Shown one piece after another: positions 23,990 through 31,800 of a DNA stretch of 39,278 nucleotides. Each line of letters begins with the position of its first letter. The first letter of the stretch is position 1. Below the pieces are notes generated by a model that saw nothing but the letters and a program-made list of their open reading frames with translations, did no database searches and was not told the DNA's origin. Both the position numbers and the translations under genes were made by a program. The stretch comes from an uncultured bacterium (lineage in GTDB: Bacteria; Bacillota; Limnochordia; DTU080; JAAYLA01): the NCBI GenBank assembly GCA_937983075.1, contig CALKAQ010000155.1, positions 1 through 39,278 of the forward strand, written 5' to 3'.

Positions 23990-24017
23990 TTGCGTTTTTT
24001 GTCTTGAGTGTTATAAA
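23990..24017 (+). promoter_or_regulatory. Promoter of the two-winged-helix protein gene
   Basis: TTGCGT (23990-23995) and TATAAA (24012-24017) are 16 bases apart, in an AT-rich stretch that contrasts with the flanks. The gene start follows 55-100 bases later, depending on the start chosen. Confidence 0.55.
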
Positions 24018-24072
24018 TTAGAAATGAGGGGAGGGAAGCAACAACGCCATCAGGGGGTAAGATTGGGAACGC

Positions 24073-24912
24073 ATGGACAAGAGATTTCGGATGAACGAGA
24101 ATTTGCAGGGAGAGATGACGAAAGAATACGTTCCTCTCGCCCTCTTGCTTGCTCATGATTTGAGTGCAAATGCAAAGATCATCTGGATCGTTTTGTACCA
24201 GGACGCCCCAATGATACCCGAGCGACTTTTATCTCCAATGCGCCTTTCCAGACGAACCGGGCTGACACCGCAAGCCGTCCGCCGCTCATTGGCACAACTC
24301 GAGGCGTCACGTTGGGGTGAGATCATACGCCGCCCGAACGATGCTACGAATCGCATCCGGCACAAATCGCCCAAAGCGTATGTTCCGGAACGGCTCGTCA
24401 CCGACCGCAGAATCGGTGTCGGGGCGCGGCTGCTGTTCGGTGTCTTGCAAGGAACACCCGGTTTTCGACATCACATGGGATGTGCTGCTTACGCCGATTT
24501 GGCGAGACGCATGCAACGGGATCCGAAATCAATCGCCATCGATCTGCGGCAGTTGGCGGCCGCCGGATGGCTCGAATTCAGTCCGTTCCATGAGAGCGGC
24601 AGGCTGTATTTCACGCTTTACGACCCCACGTTTGTGGCGAACCAACATATCCTCAGACGAGTCCGACGGCGTGTGAGGCGAACTCCGTTCCGCAGCGACG
24701 TGCTCCTGCACCGGTACTTGGCGATGACCACTGATGCAGCCGAAGCCGCGCACAATGCGGCACCGGATCGGGTGGCGGACCCGAAACACGATCCGAAAGG
24801 GAACGGGGAGCGGCCGTTCGAAAACGCCGCGCTGATCGACGAATTCGGCCTTGAGCAGCTCGATCTAGCGTTCATTGATGAGCCGGACTTGCAGTGCCAC
24901 AATAAACGGTGA
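24073..24912 (+). CDS. Orphan protein with two winged-helix DNA-binding domains
   Basis: 279 residues. I do not recognise the family. Residues about 17-85 read as a winged helix ('LSANAKIIWIVLYQDAPM ... RLSRRTGLTPQAVRRSLAQLEASRWGEIIRR'), and residues 110-175 as a second ('GARLLFGVLQGTPGF ... YADLARRMQRDPKSIAIDLRQLAAAGWLEF'). This tandem arrangement recalls replication-initiator or DnaD-like and some transcription regulators. A basic stretch (RRVRRRVRRTPFR) follows, then an acidic low-complexity tail. Starts at ATG 24073, 24091 or 24115 are all possible, the last having AGGGAGAG directly upstream. It has no operon partner, and its stop codon lies at the base of a strong predicted RNA stem. Confidence 0.6.
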   Translation: MDKRFRMNENLQGEMTKEYVPLALLLAHDLSANAKIIWIVLYQDAPMIPERLLSPMRLSRRTGLTPQAVRRSLAQLEASRWGEIIRRPNDATNRIRHKSPKAYVPERLVTDRRIGVGARLLFGVLQGTPGFRHHMGCAAYADLARRMQRDPKSIAIDLRQLAAAGWLEFSPFHESGRLYFTLYDPTFVANQHILRRVRRRVRRTPFRSDVLLHRYLAMTTDAAEAAHNAAPDRVADPKHDPKGNGERPFENAALIDEFGLEQLDLAFIDEPDLQCHNKR

Positions 24913-24981
24913 ACTGAGGGTTCCCTTCGGAGCCGGCAGGGGATGGCATCCACTGCGCCGACTGTGCCCGCCTCAGTTCAC
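24909..24981 (+). other. Predicted branched RNA fold starting at the stop codon of the winged-helix gene
   Basis: GTGAACTGAGG (24909-24919) pairs perfectly with CCTCAGTTCAC (24971-24981), 11 bp. Inside are two further helices: GTTCC/GGAGC (24920-24933, with one G-U) and GCAG-GGAT/ATCC-CTGC (24936-24956, with one mismatch). Together they form a three-way junction with a single-stranded 3' segment. There is no T tract after it, so it is not a standard terminator, and I do not recognise a known riboswitch. Confidence 0.45.
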
Positions 24982-24995
24982 TGAAACAGCGAGCG

Positions 24996-25051
24996 GCGTG
25001 TTTGCCCGGGCGATCAGCGGGACCCGCGTGAAGGGCCGCGTCGGGCAACGC
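24996..25051 (+). other. Second predicted stem in the 337-bp gap before the monooxygenase genes
   Basis: GCG then TTGCCCG (24996-24998, 25002-25008) pair with CGGGCAA then CGC (25042-25051), leaving a 3-base bulge. The interior contains GCGG/CCGC (25017-25027). The rest of the 24913-25249 gap contains a TATGAT (25096-25101) without a clear -35 and no gene. Confidence 0.35.
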
Positions 25052-25249
25052 AGGATCAACCGCCGTTTCGCGCTGCATGGACCCGGACGCCCTGCTATGA
25101 TATCCTGGCTTTAGATCCTCTTCTTTCCGAAACGTGGATGATTCCACTTTGCTTTTCCACCGCCAGGGAGTCATCCCGTCGGCCTCAATCTAACACGATA
25201 CTCATAGAGTCTCAACCCACCGAATGGCATCGAAAGGATTTGTGGTAGC

Positions 25250-26272
25250 TTGCTTTCGCTTTCCGTACTCGACCTCGTCCCGATCGGAGCGGGCTATACT
25301 TCCACCCAGGCGCTGCAGCACATGGTGGAATTGGCCCGTTTGGCTGATCGCCTCGGCTACACGCGGTATTGGCTCGCTGAGCACCACGGCATGCCGAACA
25401 TTGCGAGTTCATTTCCCGAAATCCTCATCGGGCACGTAGCAGGGGCGACGAAGCGTATTCGCGTTGGAGCGGGCGGCATCATGCTGCCGAATCATGCACC
25501 GCTTCGTGTTGCTGAAGCGTTTCACACGCTGGAGGCGCTGTATCCAGGGCGAATTGATCTCGGCATCGGGCGAGCGCCGGGCACCAACCCGGCCACTTCA
25601 CGTGCATTGCGCCCGTTTGACGCCGAACAGTTTCCGGCGCAGCTCGAAGAATTGTTTGCGCTTTCACGGCAGTCGTTTCCGAAAGACCATCCGTTTCATT
25701 CAGTGAAAGTCGTTCCCAGCGACGTCGCGTTGCCTCCGGTGTGGCTTCTCGGTTCCAGTGGTGCCAGTGCTCGGTTGGCCGGTGCGCTCGGCGTCGGCTA
25801 CGGTTTTGCGAGCCATTTCAGCCCGACGCCGCCGGGTCCGGCGATCCGAGCGTACCGGGAAGCTTTTGTGCCGTCGGAACAGTTCGAGAAACCGCACGTC
25901 ATTTTAGGCGCAGCGGTTGTATGTGCTGAAACCGACGAAGAGGCCGATTACCTCGCCAAGCCGATGGATCTCGCGTGGGTTCGTCTGCAGCGGGGCGAAT
26001 TGAAGCCCATTGCGACGCCGGAAGAAGCCGCGGCATATCCGTATACGCCGGAGGAACTGGCCGTCGTGCGGGCGTACCGTTCGCTGACAATTATCGGCAA
26101 CCCGGAGAAGGTGCGAGAGCAAATTGAAGCCAAGGCCCAAGAGGCCGGAGCGGACGAAGTGATCGTGTCGAGCATGATCCACGGTCACTCCGAACGAATG
26201 CGTTCGTACGAATTGCTTGCCCAAGTATTTGAACTGAACGGTTCCGAAGCGGCATGGGAAGACCAACAATAG
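25250..26272 (+). CDS. Luciferase-like (LLM-class) flavin-dependent monooxygenase
   Basis: 340 residues in the bacterial luciferase/alkanesulfonate monooxygenase superfamily, using reduced FMN or F420. The opening 'SLSVLDLVPIGAGYTSTQAL', then 'YTRYWLAEHHGMPNIASSFP', 'IRVGAGGIMLPNHAPLRVAE' and 'RIDLGIGRAPGT' are the standard motifs of the YhbW/YvbT-like subgroup annotated as 'MsnO8' or alkanal-monooxygenase-like. TTG 25250 is the only in-frame start near the fold start, with AAAGGA about 12 bases upstream. It lies 13 bases before a second LLM gene, forming a pair. The substrate is unknown. Its reductase partner is not in the window. Confidence 0.9.
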   Translation: MLSLSVLDLVPIGAGYTSTQALQHMVELARLADRLGYTRYWLAEHHGMPNIASSFPEILIGHVAGATKRIRVGAGGIMLPNHAPLRVAEAFHTLEALYPGRIDLGIGRAPGTNPATSRALRPFDAEQFPAQLEELFALSRQSFPKDHPFHSVKVVPSDVALPPVWLLGSSGASARLAGALGVGYGFASHFSPTPPGPAIRAYREAFVPSEQFEKPHVILGAAVVCAETDEEADYLAKPMDLAWVRLQRGELKPIATPEEAAAYPYTPEELAVVRAYRSLTIIGNPEKVREQIEAKAQEAGADEVIVSSMIHGHSERMRSYELLAQVFELNGSEAAWEDQQ

Positions 26273-26285
26273 AAAGGAACATTCC

Positions 26286-27317
26286 ATGGAACTGGGCATT
26301 TACACTTTCGTCGAGAACACCCCCGATCCTGAGACGGGCGTAATTCTCAGTCCCGCCGAACGCATGCGCAATTTGCTGGAGGAAATCGAGCTGGCCGATC
26401 AGGTCGGTCTCGATGTGTTCGGCATTGGCGAACACCATCGGCCTGATTATATCGTTTCATCGCCGGCGCCAGTGCTGGCTGCGGCTGCCCAGCGCACCAA
26501 GCGCATCCGGTTGACAAGCGCCGTAACCGTGCTCAGTTCAGACGATCCCGTCCGGGTGTTTCAAGACTTCGCCACGTTGGATTTGCTTTCGGGCGGCCGG
26601 GCTGAAATCATGGTAGGGCGGGGCTCGTTCATCGAGTCGTTTCCTTTGTTCGGATATGACCTGGCCGATTACGAATCGCTTTTTGAAGAAAAACTTGATC
26701 TGCTGCTGAAAATACGGGAATCCGAAAAGGTGACGTGGTCCGGCAAGCACCGGCCGGCGTTGAACAACCTCGGTGTCTACCCGCGGCCGATCCAAAATCC
26801 GCTGCCCATTTGGGTGGCGGTGGGAGGCACCCCGATGTCAGCCGTTCGGGCGGGGAGGCTGGGCTTGCCGATGGCACTCGGCATCATCGGCGGTTTGCCG
26901 GAACGTTTTGCACCGCTTGTCGAGCTTCACCGCCAAGCGGCCCGAGAAGCGGGTCACTCCATTCCGGCGTTGAGCATCAACTCACACGGTTTTATCGCTG
27001 ATACGTCACAGGAAGCTGCCGACGCAGCCTATCCGGCGTTCGCTTTGATGATGAACCGCATCGGCGCCGAGCGCGGGTGGCCCCCCATGACGCGCTCGCA
27101 ATTTGATGCGTCGCTTCGACTGCGAGGAGCCAATTTCGTCGGCAGTCCGCAACAGATCATCGACAAAATTCTTTTCCAGCACGAGATTTTCGGTCATCAG
27201 CGATTCCTGCTTCAATTCAGCGTCGGGACGCTGCCGCATCAAAAGATCTTGCGCTCGATTGAGCTGTTCGGCACCAAAGTGGCACCTGTGATTCGGCGTG
27301 AACTCGCGAAACATTGA
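26286..27317 (+). CDS. Luciferase-like (LLM-class) flavin-dependent oxidoreductase
   Basis: 343 residues of the same superfamily but a different subgroup from its neighbour: 'ELGIYTFVENTPDPETG', 'VGLDVFGIGEHHRPDYIVSS', 'RIRLTSAVTVLSSDDPVRVF', 'GGRAEIMVGRGSFIESFPLF' and 'NPLPIWVAVGGTP'. Proteins like this are usually annotated as LLM-class oxidoreductases of unknown substrate. The ATG start follows AAAGGAAC. Together with the preceding gene it could oxidise a flavin-accessible carbon-sulfur or carbon-nitrogen compound, which would fit the importer operon 3 kb upstream, but no direct link is visible. A terminator follows at 27377. Confidence 0.9.
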   Translation: MELGIYTFVENTPDPETGVILSPAERMRNLLEEIELADQVGLDVFGIGEHHRPDYIVSSPAPVLAAAAQRTKRIRLTSAVTVLSSDDPVRVFQDFATLDLLSGGRAEIMVGRGSFIESFPLFGYDLADYESLFEEKLDLLLKIRESEKVTWSGKHRPALNNLGVYPRPIQNPLPIWVAVGGTPMSAVRAGRLGLPMALGIIGGLPERFAPLVELHRQAAREAGHSIPALSINSHGFIADTSQEAADAAYPAFALMMNRIGAERGWPPMTRSQFDASLRLRGANFVGSPQQIIDKILFQHEIFGHQRFLLQFSVGTLPHQKILRSIELFGTKVAPVIRRELAKH

Positions 27318-27376
27318 CCGGCATCGGCGGGATTCGTTTCAGAGCGACTTGACGGACTCCCTTGGAGTGCGATGAG

Positions 27377-27430
27377 GCATCGCTGCAGGCATGGGATCGA
27401 ATACTCTTGCAGGCAGCGATGCTTTCGTTT
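27377..27430 (+). terminator. Rho-independent terminator after the monooxygenase pair
   Basis: GCATCGCTGC (27377-27386) pairs with GCAGCGATGC (27413-27422), a perfect 10-bp stem with a long loop, followed by TTTCGTTT. Confidence 0.7.
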
Positions 27431-27461
27431 AAAAATGCCAGAATAAGCGAAGGATTTTTTA

Positions 27462-27513
27462 CCCTATTGTTTAATGATACTAGTGCTTATAAATGTATCA
27501 AAAAACAATAGGG
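27462..27513 (+). promoter_or_regulatory. 52-bp inverted repeat spanning promoter or leader of the secreted protein gene
   Basis: CCCTATTGTTT (27462-27472) and AAACAATAGGG (27503-27513) are perfect 11-base complements. Inside, GATAC (27476-27480) pairs with GTATC (27495-27499). The right arm runs into the ribosome binding site GGGAGG (27511-27516). TTGTTT and TATAAA (27467-27472 and 27488-27493, 15 apart) lie inside the repeat. If transcribed it would hide the ribosome binding site. If it carries the promoter it would be an operator. Confidence 0.7.
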
Positions 27514-27523
27514 AGGTTTGACC

Positions 27524-28705
27524 ATGGTGAAAAGAAGCGTAACACTATTGCTCGCACTGCTGTGCTTGCTGGCAGCGAGCGTGTCGGCGGCAGCCATCGA
27601 GCTGCTGGAAGGACCTGAGTTTGGTCTGGACGATCAGCAGCGTTTCATCGTCACATTTACGACTTCAACGGCCAGCATGTCGTATGTCGAATACGGCGTC
27701 GCCGAAAGCTACGGTGAAAAAACTTCAGATTACATCAGCCTCGATTTGCTGCACCAACATGTGCTTGAAAACGTGACGGTCGATACAACGTACCATTACC
27801 GCATCGTCTTGTCTGACTTTATCGGCAACGAGTATGCGATTACGGGCACGTTTGTCACCCCGGAGCTCGGCCAGGTCACGCGCCTGCGGCTGCAAAACAC
27901 ATTCGACGGAGGCACCTTGTTGACATGGGATCCGGCATTCGGCGCAGCGGAGTACCAGGTTCAGCGAGCTGCCGCTGAAGACGGGCCTTTCGACGTCATC
28001 GCCACGGTAACCGGAACGGAGTATCACGATGACTCCGATGAGCGCACCGGTCAGGACGTCTACCGTGTCGTTCCGGTCACAAGCACGGGACTTGTCGGAG
28101 AACCGTCGCCTCCGGCCGTGTTGGCCTACGTTACCGTTGATATCGGTCCGTGGGCGAACAACCTGGGCATTGCGCGCCTCCAAAACGTGTCCGATTTGTC
28201 TCCCGGCGTCGACGGCGACAATTTCGGCTATTCAGCTGAAGCGCTGCCGGAGGGCGATTTTGAATTGGTTTGGGACGACCATGTGGTTCCGTTCCGGGGC
28301 TTTTATTTGGAGAAGGGGCAGAACGACAACATCCAGACGAACGGGCAGATCATTCAAGTGCCGCGGGGGAAGTACTCGGCCCTTTGGCTGCTCGTATCGA
28401 GCACCTGGGGATCGTCCGGCGGCATCAACATCGCCTTGATCTACGCAGATGGATCCGAGGAAGTCCACGCCATTGCGGCGCCCGACTGGTGCCAGGACGG
28501 TTCGGCTTTCGCAGGCCGCCCCGTGTTTTCGGCGGCGCGGTACAACGTCAACGGGCCCGACGGACTTGTGTGCTCGATGTGGTTCCTTCCGCCGTATCCC
28601 GTCAATCCGAATAAGGAATTGGTGAGCATTCGCCTGCCGCAGAAGCCGCCGGCAACACTAGGCAACACGAACTTCCACATCTTTGGCCTGACCTTGGGTA
28701 TCTGA
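27524..28705 (+). CDS. Secreted protein with fibronectin-III-like domains and a C-terminal lectin-like module
   Basis: 393 residues, exported: signal peptide 'VKRSVTLLLALLCLLAASVSA' with cleavage after A-S-A or nearby. Residues about 25-110 look like the N-terminal FN3-like domain of purple acid phosphatases ('MSYVEYGVAESYGEK', 'TTYHYRIVLSDFIGNEY'), but no phosphatase domain follows. Residues 112-200 are a second FN3 repeat ('GTLLTWDPAFGAAEYQVQRA'). Residues 205-393 ('NNLGIARLQNVSDLSPGVDG', 'GYSAEALPEG') resemble the beta-sandwich module found at the ends of actinobacterial glycosidases. Function is probably carbohydrate or surface binding, and no catalytic residues are evident. ATG 27524 lies 7 bases after GGGAGG. 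Confidence 0.7.
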   Translation: MVKRSVTLLLALLCLLAASVSAAAIELLEGPEFGLDDQQRFIVTFTTSTASMSYVEYGVAESYGEKTSDYISLDLLHQHVLENVTVDTTYHYRIVLSDFIGNEYAITGTFVTPELGQVTRLRLQNTFDGGTLLTWDPAFGAAEYQVQRAAAEDGPFDVIATVTGTEYHDDSDERTGQDVYRVVPVTSTGLVGEPSPPAVLAYVTVDIGPWANNLGIARLQNVSDLSPGVDGDNFGYSAEALPEGDFELVWDDHVVPFRGFYLEKGQNDNIQTNGQIIQVPRGKYSALWLLVSSTWGSSGGINIALIYADGSEEVHAIAAPDWCQDGSAFAGRPVFSAARYNVNGPDGLVCSMWFLPPYPVNPNKELVSIRLPQKPPATLGNTNFHIFGLTLGI

Positions 28706-28718
28706 GCCCGTAGAAAAC

Positions 28719-28774
28719 GTGTCCCGTAGAGGAGGAGTCGATGGGCACTCGCATCATCCTCCTTTGCGGGACAC
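28719..28774 (+). terminator. Stem-loop between the two secreted protein genes
   Basis: GTGTCCCG (28719-28726) pairs with CGGGACAC (28767-28774), and inside AGGAGGA (28730-28736) pairs with TCCTCCT (28757-28763), followed by TTCGCTTCT. It may end transcription of the first secreted gene, or limit read-through into the giant gene. Confidence 0.55.
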
Positions 28775-28813
28775 TTCGCTTCTAAAACAAGGATGGTGAT
28801 TGGAGTGAACCGT

Positions 28814-31800
28814 ATGCCTGTTTGGGTGTCCTCGGCAGCGTGGGAGCCGCGCAACATCCGCCTGCGCTTCATGACCCGAATTCTCCTTTTCGTTGCTGGC
28901 GCGCTGCTTTGGATCATTGGGATACAGCAGGCGCACGCCCAAGCATTTGATCTCGAAGAAGACGACCACATATGCATCATCGGAAACGCACTGGCCGATC
29001 GCATGCAGCACGACGGGTGGCTTGAGACGTATTTTCAGCTGGCCTATCCCGAACATCGGCTGGTATTTCGCGATCTCGGTTTTGCCGGCGATCGGATCAA
29101 TCACCGCCCGCGGTCGCATCCGGGCTTCGGCTCGCCGGATGCGCATTTGGAACGTTGCGGCGCTGACGTGATTTTTGCGTTTTTCGGCTACAACGAATCG
29201 TTCGACGACAATCCGGAGCAGTTTCGCAAGGATCTCAACGAATGGATTGATCATACCCTTGCCCGCAAGTACAACGGCGAGAGCGCACCGCGGATTGTCT
29301 TGTTCTCGCCGATCAAGCACGAAGATCTCAAGGACCCGAACTTGCCGAACGGCGTCGAGAACAACCGGCGCCTGGCCGCTTATACGCAGGTGATGTCCGA
29401 AGTCGCGGCGGAGCGCGGCATACCGTTCGTCAATTTGTTCGCCTTCACGGAGGCCCTGTATGAGGTGTCGGATGTACCCATGACGATCAACGGAGTACAC
29501 CTTACACCCGAAGGGAACCGGGCGATCGCGCATTACATCGTGGAATATCTCACGGGCCGGACGCCCACGGCCGACGAAGCCACGCTGGAATGGGTGCGCG
29601 AAGCCGTTCTCGACAAGAACTGGCACTGGCACAACCGCTATCGCGCCACCAGCGGAAACGACATTTGGGGCAGCCGGAGCACGCTGCACAACAATTTCCT
29701 GAATTTGCAGCACGAGCTGGCGATGATCGACATCATGACGGCGAACCGCGACCGACGCATTTGGGCTCGCGCGCAAGGCGAGGACATCGAAGTTGTCGAC
29801 GCCAACGTGCCGCCGCCGATCGAGGTGGAAACCAACTTTTTCAGCACCATCGGTTGGATGTTGGACCGGGTGGAGTATTTGGGAGGCGTCGAAGCCATTG
29901 AAAAAATGACCGTGGCGGACGGATTGGAAGTCAATTTGTTCGCCAGCGAAGAAATGTTCCCGGAGCTCGTCAACCCCGTCCAGCTCCAGGTCGATGCGAA
30001 AGGGCGCATCTGGGTAGCGGTTTGGGCGACCTATCCGAAATGGGAACCGCTGAAAGAGATGAACGACCGGCTGCTCATCCTCACCGACACGGATGGAGAC
30101 GGCGTAGCCGATGAAGCGAAAACGTTCGCGTATATCCACAATCCCACCGGCTTTGAATTTTGGGGCGGCGGGGTCATTGTGGCGTCGGCCCCGAACCTTT
30201 GGTTCTTGAAGGACACCGACGGCGATGACGTCGCCGACGTGATGATCCCCATCTTGAGCGGCCTCGATTCGGCTGATACGCATCACGCCGCTAACAACTT
30301 GATTTATGGGCCGGACGGCTACATTTATTATCAACGCGGCGTCTTCCATCTGCATAATATTGAAACGCCGTGGGGCCCGCCACATGAATCCGAAACACCC
30401 GGGTTGTATCGGTTCAATCCGCGGACGTTCGAATTCGAATTTGTCGCTTTCAATCAACCGAACCCTCACGGGATCGCGTTTGACCGCTGGGGCTATCAGA
30501 TCATCACGGATGCGACGACGGGTACGACGTTGCAAGTCCTCCCGAACGAAACCGGTGACGGATTCACCACGCGGCAGCTGTTCCCGACGGTCGTGCGTCC
30601 GGTCGCGGCCAACGGCATTTTGTCGCGTCTCCACTTGCCGGAGCGTTTTCACCCCAGCCTGCTGCTCTACAATACGATCGGCTACCAAGGCGTGAAGACA
30701 TTTAACTTGTCGTATGAAGACGGGCTGATCACCGCTACGGTCGGCGAAGATCTCCTGTATTCGTCCGATCCGAACTTCCGCCCGACTTCCGGCGTCATCG
30801 GCCCCGACGGGGCGCTGTACATTGCCGACTGGCACAATCCGACGGTCGGGCACATGCAGCACAATTTGCGCGACCCGATTCGTGACCACCAACATGGCCG
30901 TATTTACCGTATCACGGCGAAAGACCGACCGCTGCAAGAACCGGTGTCGATTCACGGCGAGCCGATTGAGCATCTGCTGGATCTGCTCACCCATCCGGTC
31001 GACAGCGTGCGGCATCGCGTGCGGGTTGAGCTGAGCGGCCGCGATACGGCGGAAGTCATCGCCGCTGCGTTAGAGTGGATCAAGCAGTTTGACGCGAATG
31101 ACCCCGACGGTGCGCATGCGCTCTTGGAGGCGCTTTGGCTGCATCAGCAGCACAACGTGGTGAACCGCGAGCTGCTCGCTCGGCTCTTGAACTCGCCCGT
31201 CGAGCACGCACGGCATGCGGCGGCCCGCGTGGAGATGGCGTGGCGAAACCGCCCGACGGACGACTTGATTGCCGGCGAGCGGCCGCACATCGTTTTTATC
31301 ACGGGTGACGAGGAGTACCGATCAGAAGAGTCCATGCCGATGCTCGCACGCATTTTGGCGAATCGCTACAACTTCAAGGTCACGGTGCTGTACGCGACGA
31401 CTGACGGCATCATCGATCCGAACCGGTTGGATCACATCGGCGGCCTGGAAGTGCTGCGCGACGCGGATATGATGGTCATGTTCACGCGTTTTCGGGCGCT
31501 GCCGGATGCTCAGCTCCAATACATCCGGGAATTTGCCGAATCGGGGAAGCCGATGGCAGGTTTCCGCACCGCGACCCACGCTTTCCTGTACGGTGCCGAT
31601 CATCCGAATCATTTCATGGACAACGAGTGGCCGTATCAGGTGTTCGGTCAGCGATGGATCAGCCACCACGGAGCGGAGAGCTCCACCGATGTGTTCATTG
31701 TTTCCGGGCAGGAAGCGCATCCGATCCTGCGCGGGGTCGAGCCGTTCCACGCCCGCAGCTGGCTGTATCATACCGATCCGCTGCATCCGAACGCCACGCC

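Noticed and set aside
24909..24981. Integron attC site
   Set aside because: The outer arms do not carry the required RYYYAAC/GTTRRRY ends and no integrase is near.
28754..31015. A 753-codon open frame on the minus strand through the giant secreted gene
   Set aside because: It is antisense to a gene with clear domains and signal peptide, shows no recognisable fold and is rich in Arg/His/Val as expected for a shadow frame in G+C-rich DNA.
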